Assembly: GCA_023428245.1 (NCBI GenBank)
Contig: JAEYYX010000101.1
Location: forward strand, 56,456-120,455
DNA length: 64,000 bases
From: Pseudomonadota bacterium
GTDB taxonomy: Bacteria > Myxococcota_A > Polyangia > Polyangiales > Polyangiaceae
Direction of reading: 5' to 3'
The stretch's first letter is position 1. The number at the start of each line of letters is the position of its first letter. Below are positions 40,974 to 48,753 of this stretch, in pieces. The notes beneath the pieces were generated by a model. That model saw only the letters and a program-made list of their open reading frames with translations, was not told where the DNA came from and ran no database searches. Both the position numbers and the translations under genes were made by a program.

Positions 40974-41714
40974 TCAGAAGCCCACTTTTCGCATGATGAA
41001 GCGGGGCAGGGCCCGAATCACGAACATCACCAGGGCCCAAGCGCGCGGCGCGTAGACCACGGGGCTCCCTTTGTCGATCGCCCGCACCACCAAGGCGGCC
41101 ACCTGATCCGGCTCCCCAGCGAAAGGAGGCGGCTTCAGGCCCTCTGTCATCTGAGTCTTTACGAAGCCAGGCTTGACGCAAACCGTCACGAGCCCCTCAG
41201 AGCGGAACCGATGGTCGAGTCCTTCGAGGTAGGTACTCAGACCGGCTTTGCTCGCGCCGTAGATGAAGACTGGCTTGCGGCCCCGATCGCCGGCTACCGA
41301 GCTGAACACGCAGAGCGTTCCACCACCTCGTGAGAGAAGTCGCTTCCGAGCTAGCTCACAGAAAGCTATCGTATTGGCAAAGTTCGCGACCAAGAGACGA
41401 TGAGCGAAGATGGTGTCCTGCTCGAGGCGCTCTCCGGTTCCAAACAGAGCAGCCGTCACGATCACTGTGTCGAAGCCGCCAAGGTGAGCGTCGGCGAGCG
41501 AGAGCGCTTGTTCGAAGCCAGCCGGATCCTCCAGATCGCACTCTGCGAACCCGACGGTGTCTCGATCTTTGCCACGCAGCGTTAGATCGGCGGCGCTCCG
41601 CTCGAGGTCTTTCGCGTCAATTCCTAGTAAGAAAAGGCGATCTCCCCGCTCGGCAAGCCTTCTGCTGACAGCCCTGCCCATCCCGCCCGTAGCGCCCAAT
41701 ACGACAACCTTCAC
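40974..41714 (-). CDS. DprE2-like short-chain dehydrogenase
   Basis: The 246-residue oxidoreductase has the Rossmann start VVVLGATGGMGRAVSRRLAERG, FDTVIVTAALFG, a catalytic Ser (CVFSSVAGDRGRKP), YGASK with Tyr-x-x-x-Lys, and VCVKPGFVKTQMTEGL. From that point to the C-terminal APRAWALVMFVIRALPRFIMRK it is recognisably like mycobacterial DprE2, which reduces decaprenyl-phosphoryl-2-keto-ribose to the arabinose form. It follows the DprE1-like oxidase after 21 bases on the same strand. A similar epimerisation of another polyprenyl-phosphate sugar is the likely job here; the sugar and lipid are unknown. Confidence 0.8.
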   Translation of the reverse strand: MKVVVLGATGGMGRAVSRRLAERGDRLFLLGIDAKDLERSAADLTLRGKDRDTVGFAECDLEDPAGFEQALSLADAHLGGFDTVIVTAALFGTGERLEQDTIFAHRLLVANFANTIAFCELARKRLLSRGGGTLCVFSSVAGDRGRKPVFIYGASKAGLSTYLEGLDHRFRSEGLVTVCVKPGFVKTQMTEGLKPPPFAGEPDQVAALVVRAIDKGSPVVYAPRAWALVMFVIRALPRFIMRKVGF

Positions 41715-41735
41715 AATGAACTCCTCAAAAGCGCT

Positions 41736-43079
41736 TCAGCCGCCAATTCCGAAAAGGCGAGCGCTCTGTGCGCTCCGAAACTCGAGGTCAGGATCCCAAC
41801 GTCTCTTCACCTCCAAGAAGGAGTCGATACGATCATCCATCTTCCTGAAATCTTCGGGCGTCGTCATGCCATCTTTGGTCAGGTAGATTCGCCCGCTGTG
41901 ACGGAGGACGATCTGGTTCAGCTCGCGGATCATCTCCGGTGAGCGATCGAGGATTGGCACGTCGAGCGCTAGAGAAATCCCCGGCTTCGGGAAGCTCAGA
42001 AGGCCCTCCCCCTGTTCGCCGCAGTCCTTGATCACTGTCAAGAAGGAAGCAGCACCGAACCTCTCGAGCACCCCCATCATCTCGAGCAGAGCTTCGCGAC
42101 CGGTCGCCTTATTCACGACTGACTGGTGCTGCGTCACTCCGCGCGAACCATAGGCTTTGTTCCAGTTTCGCACCCAATCGAGAGGGTAGAAGATCTGCTC
42201 TGGCGAAACGACTTTCTTGCGGGTCTTGCCCACGTGGGACCGGTAGACAAGCTCATTGAACACCCGGATCGTAAAGCGATTCAGGAGACCGGAGGGCAAG
42301 GAGAACGGCATCGGGATCGAGAGGCCGCCTTTCGAGGGGCCGGGGGGCGCTTCGTGAAGCTCCGCCCAACGTCCGAGGAAGAGAATGCCGCGGCCGCGCC
42401 CCTTTCCGCGCGTCACGGTGTCAGCCCAGGCCGCTGTGTAAGGCCAGGACTTCCCCTTCTCCTCGAGCAGAGCCAAGAGTTCGTCCAGACTCTCGACGCG
42501 ATGCGTCTCGGAGACCATCCAGGTCGAGGGGATTCGAACCATCCGAACACTCACCTCAAGGATGTGACCCGTAAGGCCCATGCCGCCGAGCGTCGCGAAG
42601 AAGAGGTCGGGGTGCTCATTGCGGCTGCACTCGACCACCACTCCCCGTCCTGTTCGGATCAAGAGGGACTCCACATGACGACCGAAGGTCCCACTCACGT
42701 GATGGTTCTTGCCGTGAATGTCCGACGCGACCATTCCACCGAGGGTTACGAACTTGGTCCCAGGGGACACGGGAGTGAACCAAAGGCGCGGGAGGAAGAG
42801 CCGGTTGAGCTCGGCGAGACACAAGCCCGCCTCCGCTCGCAGGAGGCCCGTCGACTCGTCGAAGTTCAGCAGCCGATCCGCGAGCGTCGTATTCGCCGCC
42901 ACCGCGTCGGGACTCGCTAGGAGCGACGCGTCTCCGTACGACCGCCCAAGGCCCCGCGAGAGAGGACGCCCCTCCGCGAGGCGAGCCAAGTTCTCGCCGC
43001 GGACCTCAGCGCCCGGCAAGTAGGTGCGGCCCCAACCGCAGAGGCCCGGCGGCTGGTTCGGTCGAGTGAGAGGAGCCAT
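41736..43079 (-). CDS. DprE1-like FAD-dependent oxidase
   Basis: The 447-residue flavoprotein has the PCMH-type FAD domain with SRGLGRSYGDASL (residues 41-53), PGTKFVTLGGMVASDIHGKNHH (106-127, including the His aligned with His132 of mycobacterial DprE1), and a substrate domain ending YLTKDGMTT with Lys402 (Lys418 in DprE1). DprE1 oxidises the 2'-OH of decaprenyl-phosphoryl-ribose. At the position of Cys387, the target of benzothiazinone drugs, the sequence GISLALDVP has Ala371; the 31-residue distance to the Lys is the same, which supports the alignment. ppnP lies 18 bases upstream. Confidence 0.85.
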   Translation of the reverse strand: MAPLTRPNQPPGLCGWGRTYLPGAEVRGENLARLAEGRPLSRGLGRSYGDASLLASPDAVAANTTLADRLLNFDESTGLLRAEAGLCLAELNRLFLPRLWFTPVSPGTKFVTLGGMVASDIHGKNHHVSGTFGRHVESLLIRTGRGVVVECSRNEHPDLFFATLGGMGLTGHILEVSVRMVRIPSTWMVSETHRVESLDELLALLEEKGKSWPYTAAWADTVTRGKGRGRGILFLGRWAELHEAPPGPSKGGLSIPMPFSLPSGLLNRFTIRVFNELVYRSHVGKTRKKVVSPEQIFYPLDWVRNWNKAYGSRGVTQHQSVVNKATGREALLEMMGVLERFGAASFLTVIKDCGEQGEGLLSFPKPGISLALDVPILDRSPEMIRELNQIVLRHSGRIYLTKDGMTTPEDFRKMDDRIDSFLEVKRRWDPDLEFRSAQSARLFGIGG

Positions 43080-43097
43080 CTAGGACAGGCGAGCTCC

Positions 43098-43427
43098 TCA
43101 GAGGTAACTGCAAACGTATTGTGCCGGCTCGCCCGACACCGCAATGGTGAAGACGGCGTCGCCAGGGACGTCAAAGAACGTGCCGGCTTCGTAAGTTCGG
43201 CGCTCGGCGCCGGGCAGCTCGACCACGAGCGCTCCCGCTGTCACCTCCATCCGCTCCGGAGCCTTAGTATCGAACGAATAGGTCCCCGGGAACACGATCC
43301 CTAGGGTCTTTTTCGAGCCATCAGCAAAGAGAACGGTGTGGCTGACGACTCCACCGCCAAAGTAAACATTCGCACGAGCGAGAACTGAAACCTGATCGAA
43401 TCTCTCGGGGGAAACCGTTTGGGACAT
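43098..43427 (-). CDS. ppnP: Pyrimidine/purine nucleoside phosphorylase PpnP
   Basis: The 109-residue cupin matches E. coli PpnP (YaiE, DUF1255): ANVYFGGGVVSHTVLFADGSKKTLGIVFPGTYSF, APERMEVTAGALVVELPGA, YEAGTFFDVPGDAVFTIAVSG and the terminal YVCSYL. The N-terminal 12 residues are extra compared with E. coli. PpnP cleaves several nucleosides with phosphate. It precedes the DprE1-like gene closely, so it may be co-transcribed, though no metabolic link is obvious beyond ribose chemistry. Confidence 0.92.
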   Translation of the reverse strand: MSQTVSPERFDQVSVLARANVYFGGGVVSHTVLFADGSKKTLGIVFPGTYSFDTKAPERMEVTAGALVVELPGAERRTYEAGTFFDVPGDAVFTIAVSGEPAQYVCSYL

Positions 43428-43477
43428 CGCGCGGGCTTTGTAGCACAGCGCTTCGTCATCCGGAGACCCTTGCTCCC

Positions 43478-43496
43478 AAAAAGGAGCTCTCCTTTT
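43478..43496 (-). terminator. Intrinsic terminator after cysB-like gene
   Basis: Read on the minus strand, AAAAGGAG-AG-CTCCTTTT followed by T forms an 8-bp stem running into a U-tract, placed six bases after the stop of the LysR gene and before ppnP. It should separate the regulator transcript from the ppnP-dprE1-dprE2 unit. Confidence 0.7.
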
Positions 43497-43501
43497 CCGC
43501 T

Positions 43502-44467
43502 TTAGGCCTCATCAAAGCTCCAAGGAAGGGACGAAGAGGCGCTCGCCTCCGAGAAAATCGCCGCATCGACCACACTCCTCGTGAGCGCTGGGGCCGTGAG
43601 CTCGATGAATCGATAAGTATAGCCCTTCAGGTACGCCCCGCGCCGAAGTGCGACCCCGGTGGTCGATGCGGGGAAAAGATGACTCGCGTCACGAGCTTCG
43701 AGCCCGGAGTCCGCCTCCTCGGAGAAAGCCATGGTTGCCACAATGCCGACGCCGAGCCCTAGGCGGACGTAGGTCTTGATGATGTCGGCGTCGATTGCGG
43801 AAAGCACGACGTTCGGAGAGAGGCCAGCCGCGACGAAGGCGGCATTGATTTGTGAACGCCCTGTAACCGAAAAGGCATAGGTCACGATCGGATAACGGGC
43901 GAGTTCCTTGAGCGTGAGCTCGTCCGTGGAGAGGATCGGGTGACCAGAGGGCGCGATCACGGACCGGTTCCACTCATAACAAGGGAGCACCGCAAGCTCC
44001 GGATAGTCGTAGAGAGCCTCAGTCGCGATCGCCAGGTCGGCTTTCCCTTCGATCACTTCCTCAGCCACCTGATAGGGGCTACCCTGATGCAGGACCAGGT
44101 GGACGTCGGGATAGGCTCCGCGAAACCCCTGGATGACCTTGGGCAGCGCGTAGCGCGCCTGAGTGTGTGTGGTTGCGAGCACCAAGGTGCCTCGCTCAGC
44201 GTTTCGATAGCCGATAGCGACCTGACGTAAAGCGTCGGCGTCTGCCAACATACGCGCCGCGAGCCGGTGTACCTCTCGACCGGGTCCGGTAAGCCCAGCC
44301 AGACGCTTTCCCTTCCGCACAAATAGGGGCGCGCCAATTTCGCTTTCAAGAATAGCGAGCTGGCGACTCAAGCCCGGCTGCGACTGACGCAACTCTTGCG
44401 CCGCCCGTGAGACGTTGAAGTCGTTCTGGATCACAGCGCGAAAGATCTCGAGACGCTGCAGGTTCAT
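43502..44467 (-). CDS. cysB: CysB/Cbl-type LysR transcription regulator
   Basis: The 321-residue regulator has an N-terminal winged helix (NLQRLEIFRAVIQNDFNVSRAAQELRQSQPGLSRQLAILESEIG). Its effector domain shows the CysB sub-family marks: TTHTQARYALP (the Thr-x-x-Gln-Ala-Arg sulfate/N-acetylserine pocket), YAFSVTGRSQINAAF and the DADIIKTYVRLGLGVGI stretch. CysB activates cysteine biosynthesis and sulfur uptake; no sulfur gene is nearby. The ATG at 44467 is the family start. It faces the large kinase-ATPase gene divergently. Confidence 0.88.
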   Translation of the reverse strand: MNLQRLEIFRAVIQNDFNVSRAAQELRQSQPGLSRQLAILESEIGAPLFVRKGKRLAGLTGPGREVHRLAARMLADADALRQVAIGYRNAERGTLVLATTHTQARYALPKVIQGFRGAYPDVHLVLHQGSPYQVAEEVIEGKADLAIATEALYDYPELAVLPCYEWNRSVIAPSGHPILSTDELTLKELARYPIVTYAFSVTGRSQINAAFVAAGLSPNVVLSAIDADIIKTYVRLGLGVGIVATMAFSEEADSGLEARDASHLFPASTTGVALRRGAYLKGYTYRFIELTAPALTRSVVDAAIFSEASASSSLPWSFDEA

Positions 44468-44724
44468 CGAGCTCGACCATACTCGATGGCGCGGGCTCTC
44501 CCGAATGGGGAAGGAGGAGGAGCCGGAACGTGTATCCAATGGATTGGGCCGTTCGACCCGAGCGTCCCCGAAAACAGAAGCTTCCGCAGCCCATTCGGTC
44601 CTGGAAGGGACTCACCAGAGGTCTCGCCCGTACAGATTTCCCTATGGATTTAGACCGGATACACGCCGAAACTGAACCCATGGCGCGAGACGCCCTCGAC
44701 CCATCCCCGGAGGGCGCTCTCTCC
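44468..44724. promoter_or_regulatory. Divergent regulatory region, cysB-like / kinase-ATPase
   Basis: This 257-base region holds a dyad CCAAT-GG-ATTGG starting at 44536 and a separated inverted repeat CGTGTATCC (44529-44537) / GGATACACG (44657-44665). A local AT-rich stretch TTTCCCTATGGATTTAG (44638-44654) could be a promoter for the kinase gene. LysR proteins often bind such dyads next to their own gene; this is inference. Confidence 0.35.
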
Positions 44725-47700
44725 ATGTCGGGCACCTCTCTCTATCGACGAGGAGGTCGTGCGATCCCGCGCAGCCTCGGCGGGGGGCGATTTCAGATCG
44801 AGCGAGAGCTCGGGAGCGGGGGTGAGGGCATCGTTCTCCTCGCGCTGGATAAGGTGAGGCGCGGGCGCGTGGCGCTCAAGATGCTCCACACGAGCGAGTT
44901 CATGTCTCTCGGCGCACTCAAGCGGGAGTTTCGCTTTCTGCGCGGCCTGATTCACCCAAACCTTGCCCAGCTCTACGAACTGCACATTGAACACGACGAG
45001 GCCTTCTTCACGATGGCCTATGTCGAGGGACAACAATTCCTCCACGCTGCAGCCCGGACTCACCCCCTTCGGCCGCTGCTCGCGCAGCTCATGCAAGTTC
45101 TCGCTTTTCTTCATGCGCGAGGACTCGTCCACCGCGACCTCAAACCCCAAAACATCCTCGTCCAAAACAATGGCAGGGTAGTGCTGGTCGATTTTGGCGC
45201 CGGACTTCGCCTCGAGAAGGACGCGCTCCAGGCGCGCGCCGTGCTCGGGACGCCTGAGTACATCGCTCCCGAGCTCCTCGAAGGGGCTTCTCCGTCCCCG
45301 AAGTCCGACTCCTATTCGCTCGGCCTCGTGTTGTTCGAGGCTCTCACACAACAGAAATATCCAGGAGGAGGCACGCGCCCGAGCGATCTGGCGCCGGAGC
45401 TGCCGAAGGATCTCGATGATCTCTGCGGTCAGCTCCTCGAGCCAAACCCTGAACGCCGTCTCTCAATCGCAGAAGCGCTCATCACTGTCGCCGAGCCTGG
45501 AGCTCCTCACGCCACTCTTGTTCCCTCGCTCGACCGACACCGCTTCGCGGGCCGCTCAGAGGAGCTCCTCAAGCTCGATACGGCGTTCGTGCGCATGCTC
45601 GAGGGCGACGAGCCTGTCTTGACCTTCCTTTCCGGAGAAAGCGGCGTAGGAAAAACCGCCCTGCTCGAGCGTTTCCGCTCCCGGCGCCGGGACGCACTCG
45701 TTCTCTTCGGCCTGTGCTCGGAAAACGAGTACATCCGTCACAAGGCCTTCGACGGCGTCATCGGCAGTCTGCTCGACTTTCTGCACAGCCCCAAGGCCCC
45801 GGAGAACGATCTGACACGCTCGCTCTCGAAGGAAGATCGCGCCGCCTTAGCTCAGCTGTTCCCCGAGCTTCGAGAGCTGCTCGCCTTTCGCAGCGCCGAG
45901 CTGCGGCCGGACCACGGCCTCGAACCGCGCGCAGCGCGCCGCGCAGGCCATCGTGCACTCGCTCGCTTCCTCACTGCGCTCACTCGCGAGATCCCCGTCG
46001 TGATCGCGATCGATGACTTGCAGTGGGGAGATGTCGACTCCGCTCGTCTGATCTTCGAAGTCTTCTCGGGTCCCCAGGCTCCCCCGTGCCTCCTGATCCT
46101 CTCCTATCGGTCCGATCTGAAAGCGGAGAGTCCCTGCCTTCTCGCCTTGCGCCAAGGCGCCGAATGCCTGGAGGACGAGCTGCCCTGCCTCGATCTCCAG
46201 CTTGGGCCGCTCGGCATCGACGAATCGAAAGAGCTTTGTGAGACCATCTCGGGAGGCGAACTCTCGGACGCTTTGATGGAGCGGCTCGCCTACCGCTCGC
46301 AAGGCAACCCCTTCTTGATCACCGAGCTCGTCAACTACTTTCGCCAGCTAGCGCGCAGCGACCGCGCCGACGAAGACATCGAGTACCCGCAGATCATCTC
46401 CGAGAAGGTGTCCGCCTTGGCTCCCGCAGCTCGGGATCTCTTTGCGCTATGTTGTCTCGGTGGGCAGCTCCCGGTCCCGCGGGTACGGGAACTCCTCGGA
46501 AAAGATCCGCGCAGCCCCATGGACGAGCTGATCGCTGCTCGCCTCTGCTCGACGCGAGCCGGGAGCATGAGCATTGGACCTTTGCATGATCAGGTGCGCC
46601 GGGCCTTCGTGACCCTCGGATTCCGCGGCGATCGCGACCTGCACTTGCGCCTAGCTCGCGCGTTCCTCGTCGAGCCCAGCGATCAGGGAAAAGCCGCGCT
46701 CCACTTCTTCAGCGCCGGCGAGAAGGATCTCGCCGGGGGACATGCCGAAGAAGCTGCGATGGAGGCCGAAAGCCGACTCGCGCTCGATCAAGCCGTCGAG
46801 CTCTTTCAGCTCGCCCTCGACTGCCTGGGCCCCGGCGCAGGCCCAGAGCAGCGCTTCCGGCTGGAGGAGAGAAAGGCCCTGGCGCTTGCCAATGCCGGCC
46901 GAGCCGCGGAGGCCGCTCCCGTGTTCGCGCGGCTCGCAGAGACGGCTTCGGCCCCCCTGGCCCATGAATACCGCCGCCGCGCTGCGGAGCAATGGCTCTG
47001 CAGCGGCGCCATCGCCCAAGGCGTTGCGCTCCTCGAGCACGTTCATCGCGAGGTCGGCCTTACGTGGCCCGACTCGCCCAAGCGGGCCCTGATCGCGACC
47101 GCCATCGGACGGGCACGTCTGGCGTTTCACTCAATCCCGAAATCTCCCCGGAGCACGCCACCGACCGGTCGCCTCGCGCTTCGACTCGAAACCTGTCGCA
47201 CGGCTTGGTCGATTGGGCACGTCAGCTCCGTGCACGGCGCCGCCAATAGCGCCCGCCAGCTCCGCTTCGCCCTCGCCTCGAACTCCGCCGAACCTATCGC
47301 CTTCGCTATCGGAATGGAGGCGTGTTTTCGCGCGATGCGTGGCACAAAGGCGCGAGGGATCGTCGAGGAATACCGCGCTACCGCCGAAAGGCTCATGCCA
47401 ACTCCTCGCTCACACTACGGAGAGGCATTCCTTGCGTTCATCCACGCAATGTCGCTCTACTTCCTCAGCGACCAGCGGGAGGCCTACGCCTATTTCGAAC
47501 GCGCCGAACGCTTGCTCTTCGAGAGATGTCGCGCGGTGTCTTGGGAACTGTCGACGACGCGCATGTTTTGGGCATCGAACATGATCTTTCTCGGACGACA
47601 TCGCGAGCTCGATCGGCGCATGCGCGTCTGGCTGCGCGATGCGCGGCAGCGCAGCGACTTGAACGCGCTGACTGGACTTCAAATCTGGCAAGCGCGCCGT

Positions 47701-48324
47701 ATCGGACTCCGTGATGGCGACGGCGATGAAGCTATCGCACTGATCGAGTCAGCCACTGCGGGCTGGACTTCCCCCTATCTAGGGACTCATGCCGCGAGCG
47801 CACGTCTCGTCGCCTCCTACTCCGAGCTGCTCCGGGGACAACCGAAGCGCGCCCTCGTCGAACTCGACAAGCTCGAGGAGGAGGTCGGTAAGACAATGGT
47901 CGCGCGCGTCCAGGTGCTTCGAACTTCGGTGCTGAACACGCGCGGCGTCGCCGAGCTCACCTGCGCCGTGGAGAGCTCGGGCTCCGCGCGAACTGCCCAC
48001 TTGGTCGAAGTCGACAGGACAACGCTCGCGCTCGATCGAGAAGGTACGGCTCTCAGTCGCGCTGCAGCGCTCCACCTGCGAAATTCTGCTCTCTGGCTCC
48101 GGGAGCGCTCCGAGGCCGCCATCAGCGGCTTGCGCGAAGCGGCTCAGAAATACCGCGCAGTCGGCTATGAGCTCAACGCCGCCTGTGTGGAGCTTGTACT
48201 CGGAGATCTCCTGCAGGGCGCCGAGGGGGAGTCTTTGCAGAAGGAAGCCTTCGGAACGCTCAGCCGCTCGGATGTCGACACCCAAGGGCGAGCCGCCCGC
48301 GCCTACGCGCCGAAGCTCGGCTGA
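44725..48324 (+). CDS. Ser/Thr protein kinase-AAA ATPase fusion (PknK/AcsE-like), 1,199 aa
   Basis: The N-terminal ~280 residues are a kinase: GSGGEGIVLLALD, VALKML, HRDLKPQNILV, VDFGAGL, GTPEYIAPELL. A STAND/AAA-type ATPase module follows: RFAGRSEELLKLD, Walker A LSGESGVGKTALL and the acidic Walker B VVIAIDDLQWGD, then LILSYRSD and QGNPFLITELV. The C-terminal ~600 residues are TPR-like helices. Such proteins are large signal-integrating kinases in Myxococcota and Actinobacteria; the effector is usually unknown. The glycine loop reads GSGGEGIV, and the DFG has Ala after Gly. ATG 44725 is chosen for GGAGG upstream; starts at 44680, 44644 and 44530 are possible. Confidence 0.88.
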   Translation: MSGTSLYRRGGRAIPRSLGGGRFQIERELGSGGEGIVLLALDKVRRGRVALKMLHTSEFMSLGALKREFRFLRGLIHPNLAQLYELHIEHDEAFFTMAYVEGQQFLHAAARTHPLRPLLAQLMQVLAFLHARGLVHRDLKPQNILVQNNGRVVLVDFGAGLRLEKDALQARAVLGTPEYIAPELLEGASPSPKSDSYSLGLVLFEALTQQKYPGGGTRPSDLAPELPKDLDDLCGQLLEPNPERRLSIAEALITVAEPGAPHATLVPSLDRHRFAGRSEELLKLDTAFVRMLEGDEPVLTFLSGESGVGKTALLERFRSRRRDALVLFGLCSENEYIRHKAFDGVIGSLLDFLHSPKAPENDLTRSLSKEDRAALAQLFPELRELLAFRSAELRPDHGLEPRAARRAGHRALARFLTALTREIPVVIAIDDLQWGDVDSARLIFEVFSGPQAPPCLLILSYRSDLKAESPCLLALRQGAECLEDELPCLDLQLGPLGIDESKELCETISGGELSDALMERLAYRSQGNPFLITELVNYFRQLARSDRADEDIEYPQIISEKVSALAPAARDLFALCCLGGQLPVPRVRELLGKDPRSPMDELIAARLCSTRAGSMSIGPLHDQVRRAFVTLGFRGDRDLHLRLARAFLVEPSDQGKAALHFFSAGEKDLAGGHAEEAAMEAESRLALDQAVELFQLALDCLGPGAGPEQRFRLEERKALALANAGRAAEAAPVFARLAETASAPLAHEYRRRAAEQWLCSGAIAQGVALLEHVHREVGLTWPDSPKRALIATAIGRARLAFHSIPKSPRSTPPTGRLALRLETCRTAWSIGHVSSVHGAANSARQLRFALASNSAEPIAFAIGMEACFRAMRGTKARGIVEEYRATAERLMPTPRSHYGEAFLAFIHAMSLYFLSDQREAYAYFERAERLLFERCRAVSWELSTTRMFWASNMIFLGRHRELDRRMRVWLRDARQRSDLNALTGLQIWQARRIGLRDGDGDEAIALIESATAGWTSPYLGTHAASARLVASYSELLRGQPKRALVELDKLEEEVGKTMVARVQVLRTSVLNTRGVAELTCAVESSGSARTAHLVEVDRTTLALDREGTALSRAAALHLRNSALWLRERSEAAISGLREAAQKYRAVGYELNAACVELVLGDLLQGAEGESLQKEAFGTLSRSDVDTQGRAARAYAPKLG

Positions 48325-48359
48325 GCACCCGCGAGTCGTCTCGACCGAAGAGAGCGATC

Positions 48360-48383
48360 GCGCGCCCCGTGAAAGAGGCGCGC
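48360..48383. terminator. Hairpin after kinase-ATPase gene
   Basis: GCGCGCC (48360-48366) and GGCGCGC (48377-48383) form a 7-bp GC stem between the converging kinase-ATPase and DUF3634 genes. No U-tract is seen. Confidence 0.4.
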
Positions 48384-48403
48384 CCGCCGAGCAGCATAGT
48401 GCG

Positions 48404-48736
48404 TTAGTTCGAGCGCTTCCGCGCCGCACGAAACTCGGCAACCGAGTACTGTCCAACAACATTGCGCAAGACTTGAAGGAAGTTTGGATCAAACTCTCCG
48501 CTCAAGCGGAGCGTCGGCCGACCATCGCGAACGAACGCCTTGACCTTCGCTCTCCTCACGCTGGCCCGCGCGACAACATCCCTGATCTCATCGAGCACCC
48601 GCGGTGGAATTCGTCCGCGCACGTGCGTGAGGCGGCCTTCCTTGATGCGCACGACGAAGAGAGTCGTCTCGCGATCGACAGCCCACAGCCAAACGCCAAT
48701 GGAAAGGAGGAGAAGGAGAAGGATGATGTTGCGCAC
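48404..48736 (-). CDS. DUF3634 family small membrane protein
   Basis: The 110-residue product has one N-terminal membrane helix (RNIILLLLLLSIGVWLW), then a soluble part RETTLFVVRIKEGRLTHVRGRIPPRVLDEIRDVVARA...KAFVRDGRPTLRLSGE, which I recognise as the DUF3634 pattern (a small alpha/beta domain with the RIPP turn). The function is not known. It is divergent from priA with 17 bases between start codons, so its promoter overlaps that of priA. Confidence 0.8.
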   Translation of the reverse strand: MRNIILLLLLLSIGVWLWAVDRETTLFVVRIKEGRLTHVRGRIPPRVLDEIRDVVARASVRRAKVKAFVRDGRPTLRLSGEFDPNFLQVLRNVVGQYSVAEFRAARKRSN

Positions 48737-48753
48737 GTTTCAGCAAATGTTAC

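Noticed and set aside
42525..42545. GGATTCGAACC-like sequence resembling a tRNA T-arm (antisense)
   Set aside because: It lies inside the DprE1-like coding frame (RMVRIPSTW), and no acceptor stem, D-arm or anticodon arm can be built around it.
44530..44724. Longer N-terminus of the kinase-ATPase (GTG at 44530)
   Set aside because: The stretch has AT-rich, promoter-like parts and inverted repeats and no ribosome-binding site at this GTG; ATG 44725 is better supported.
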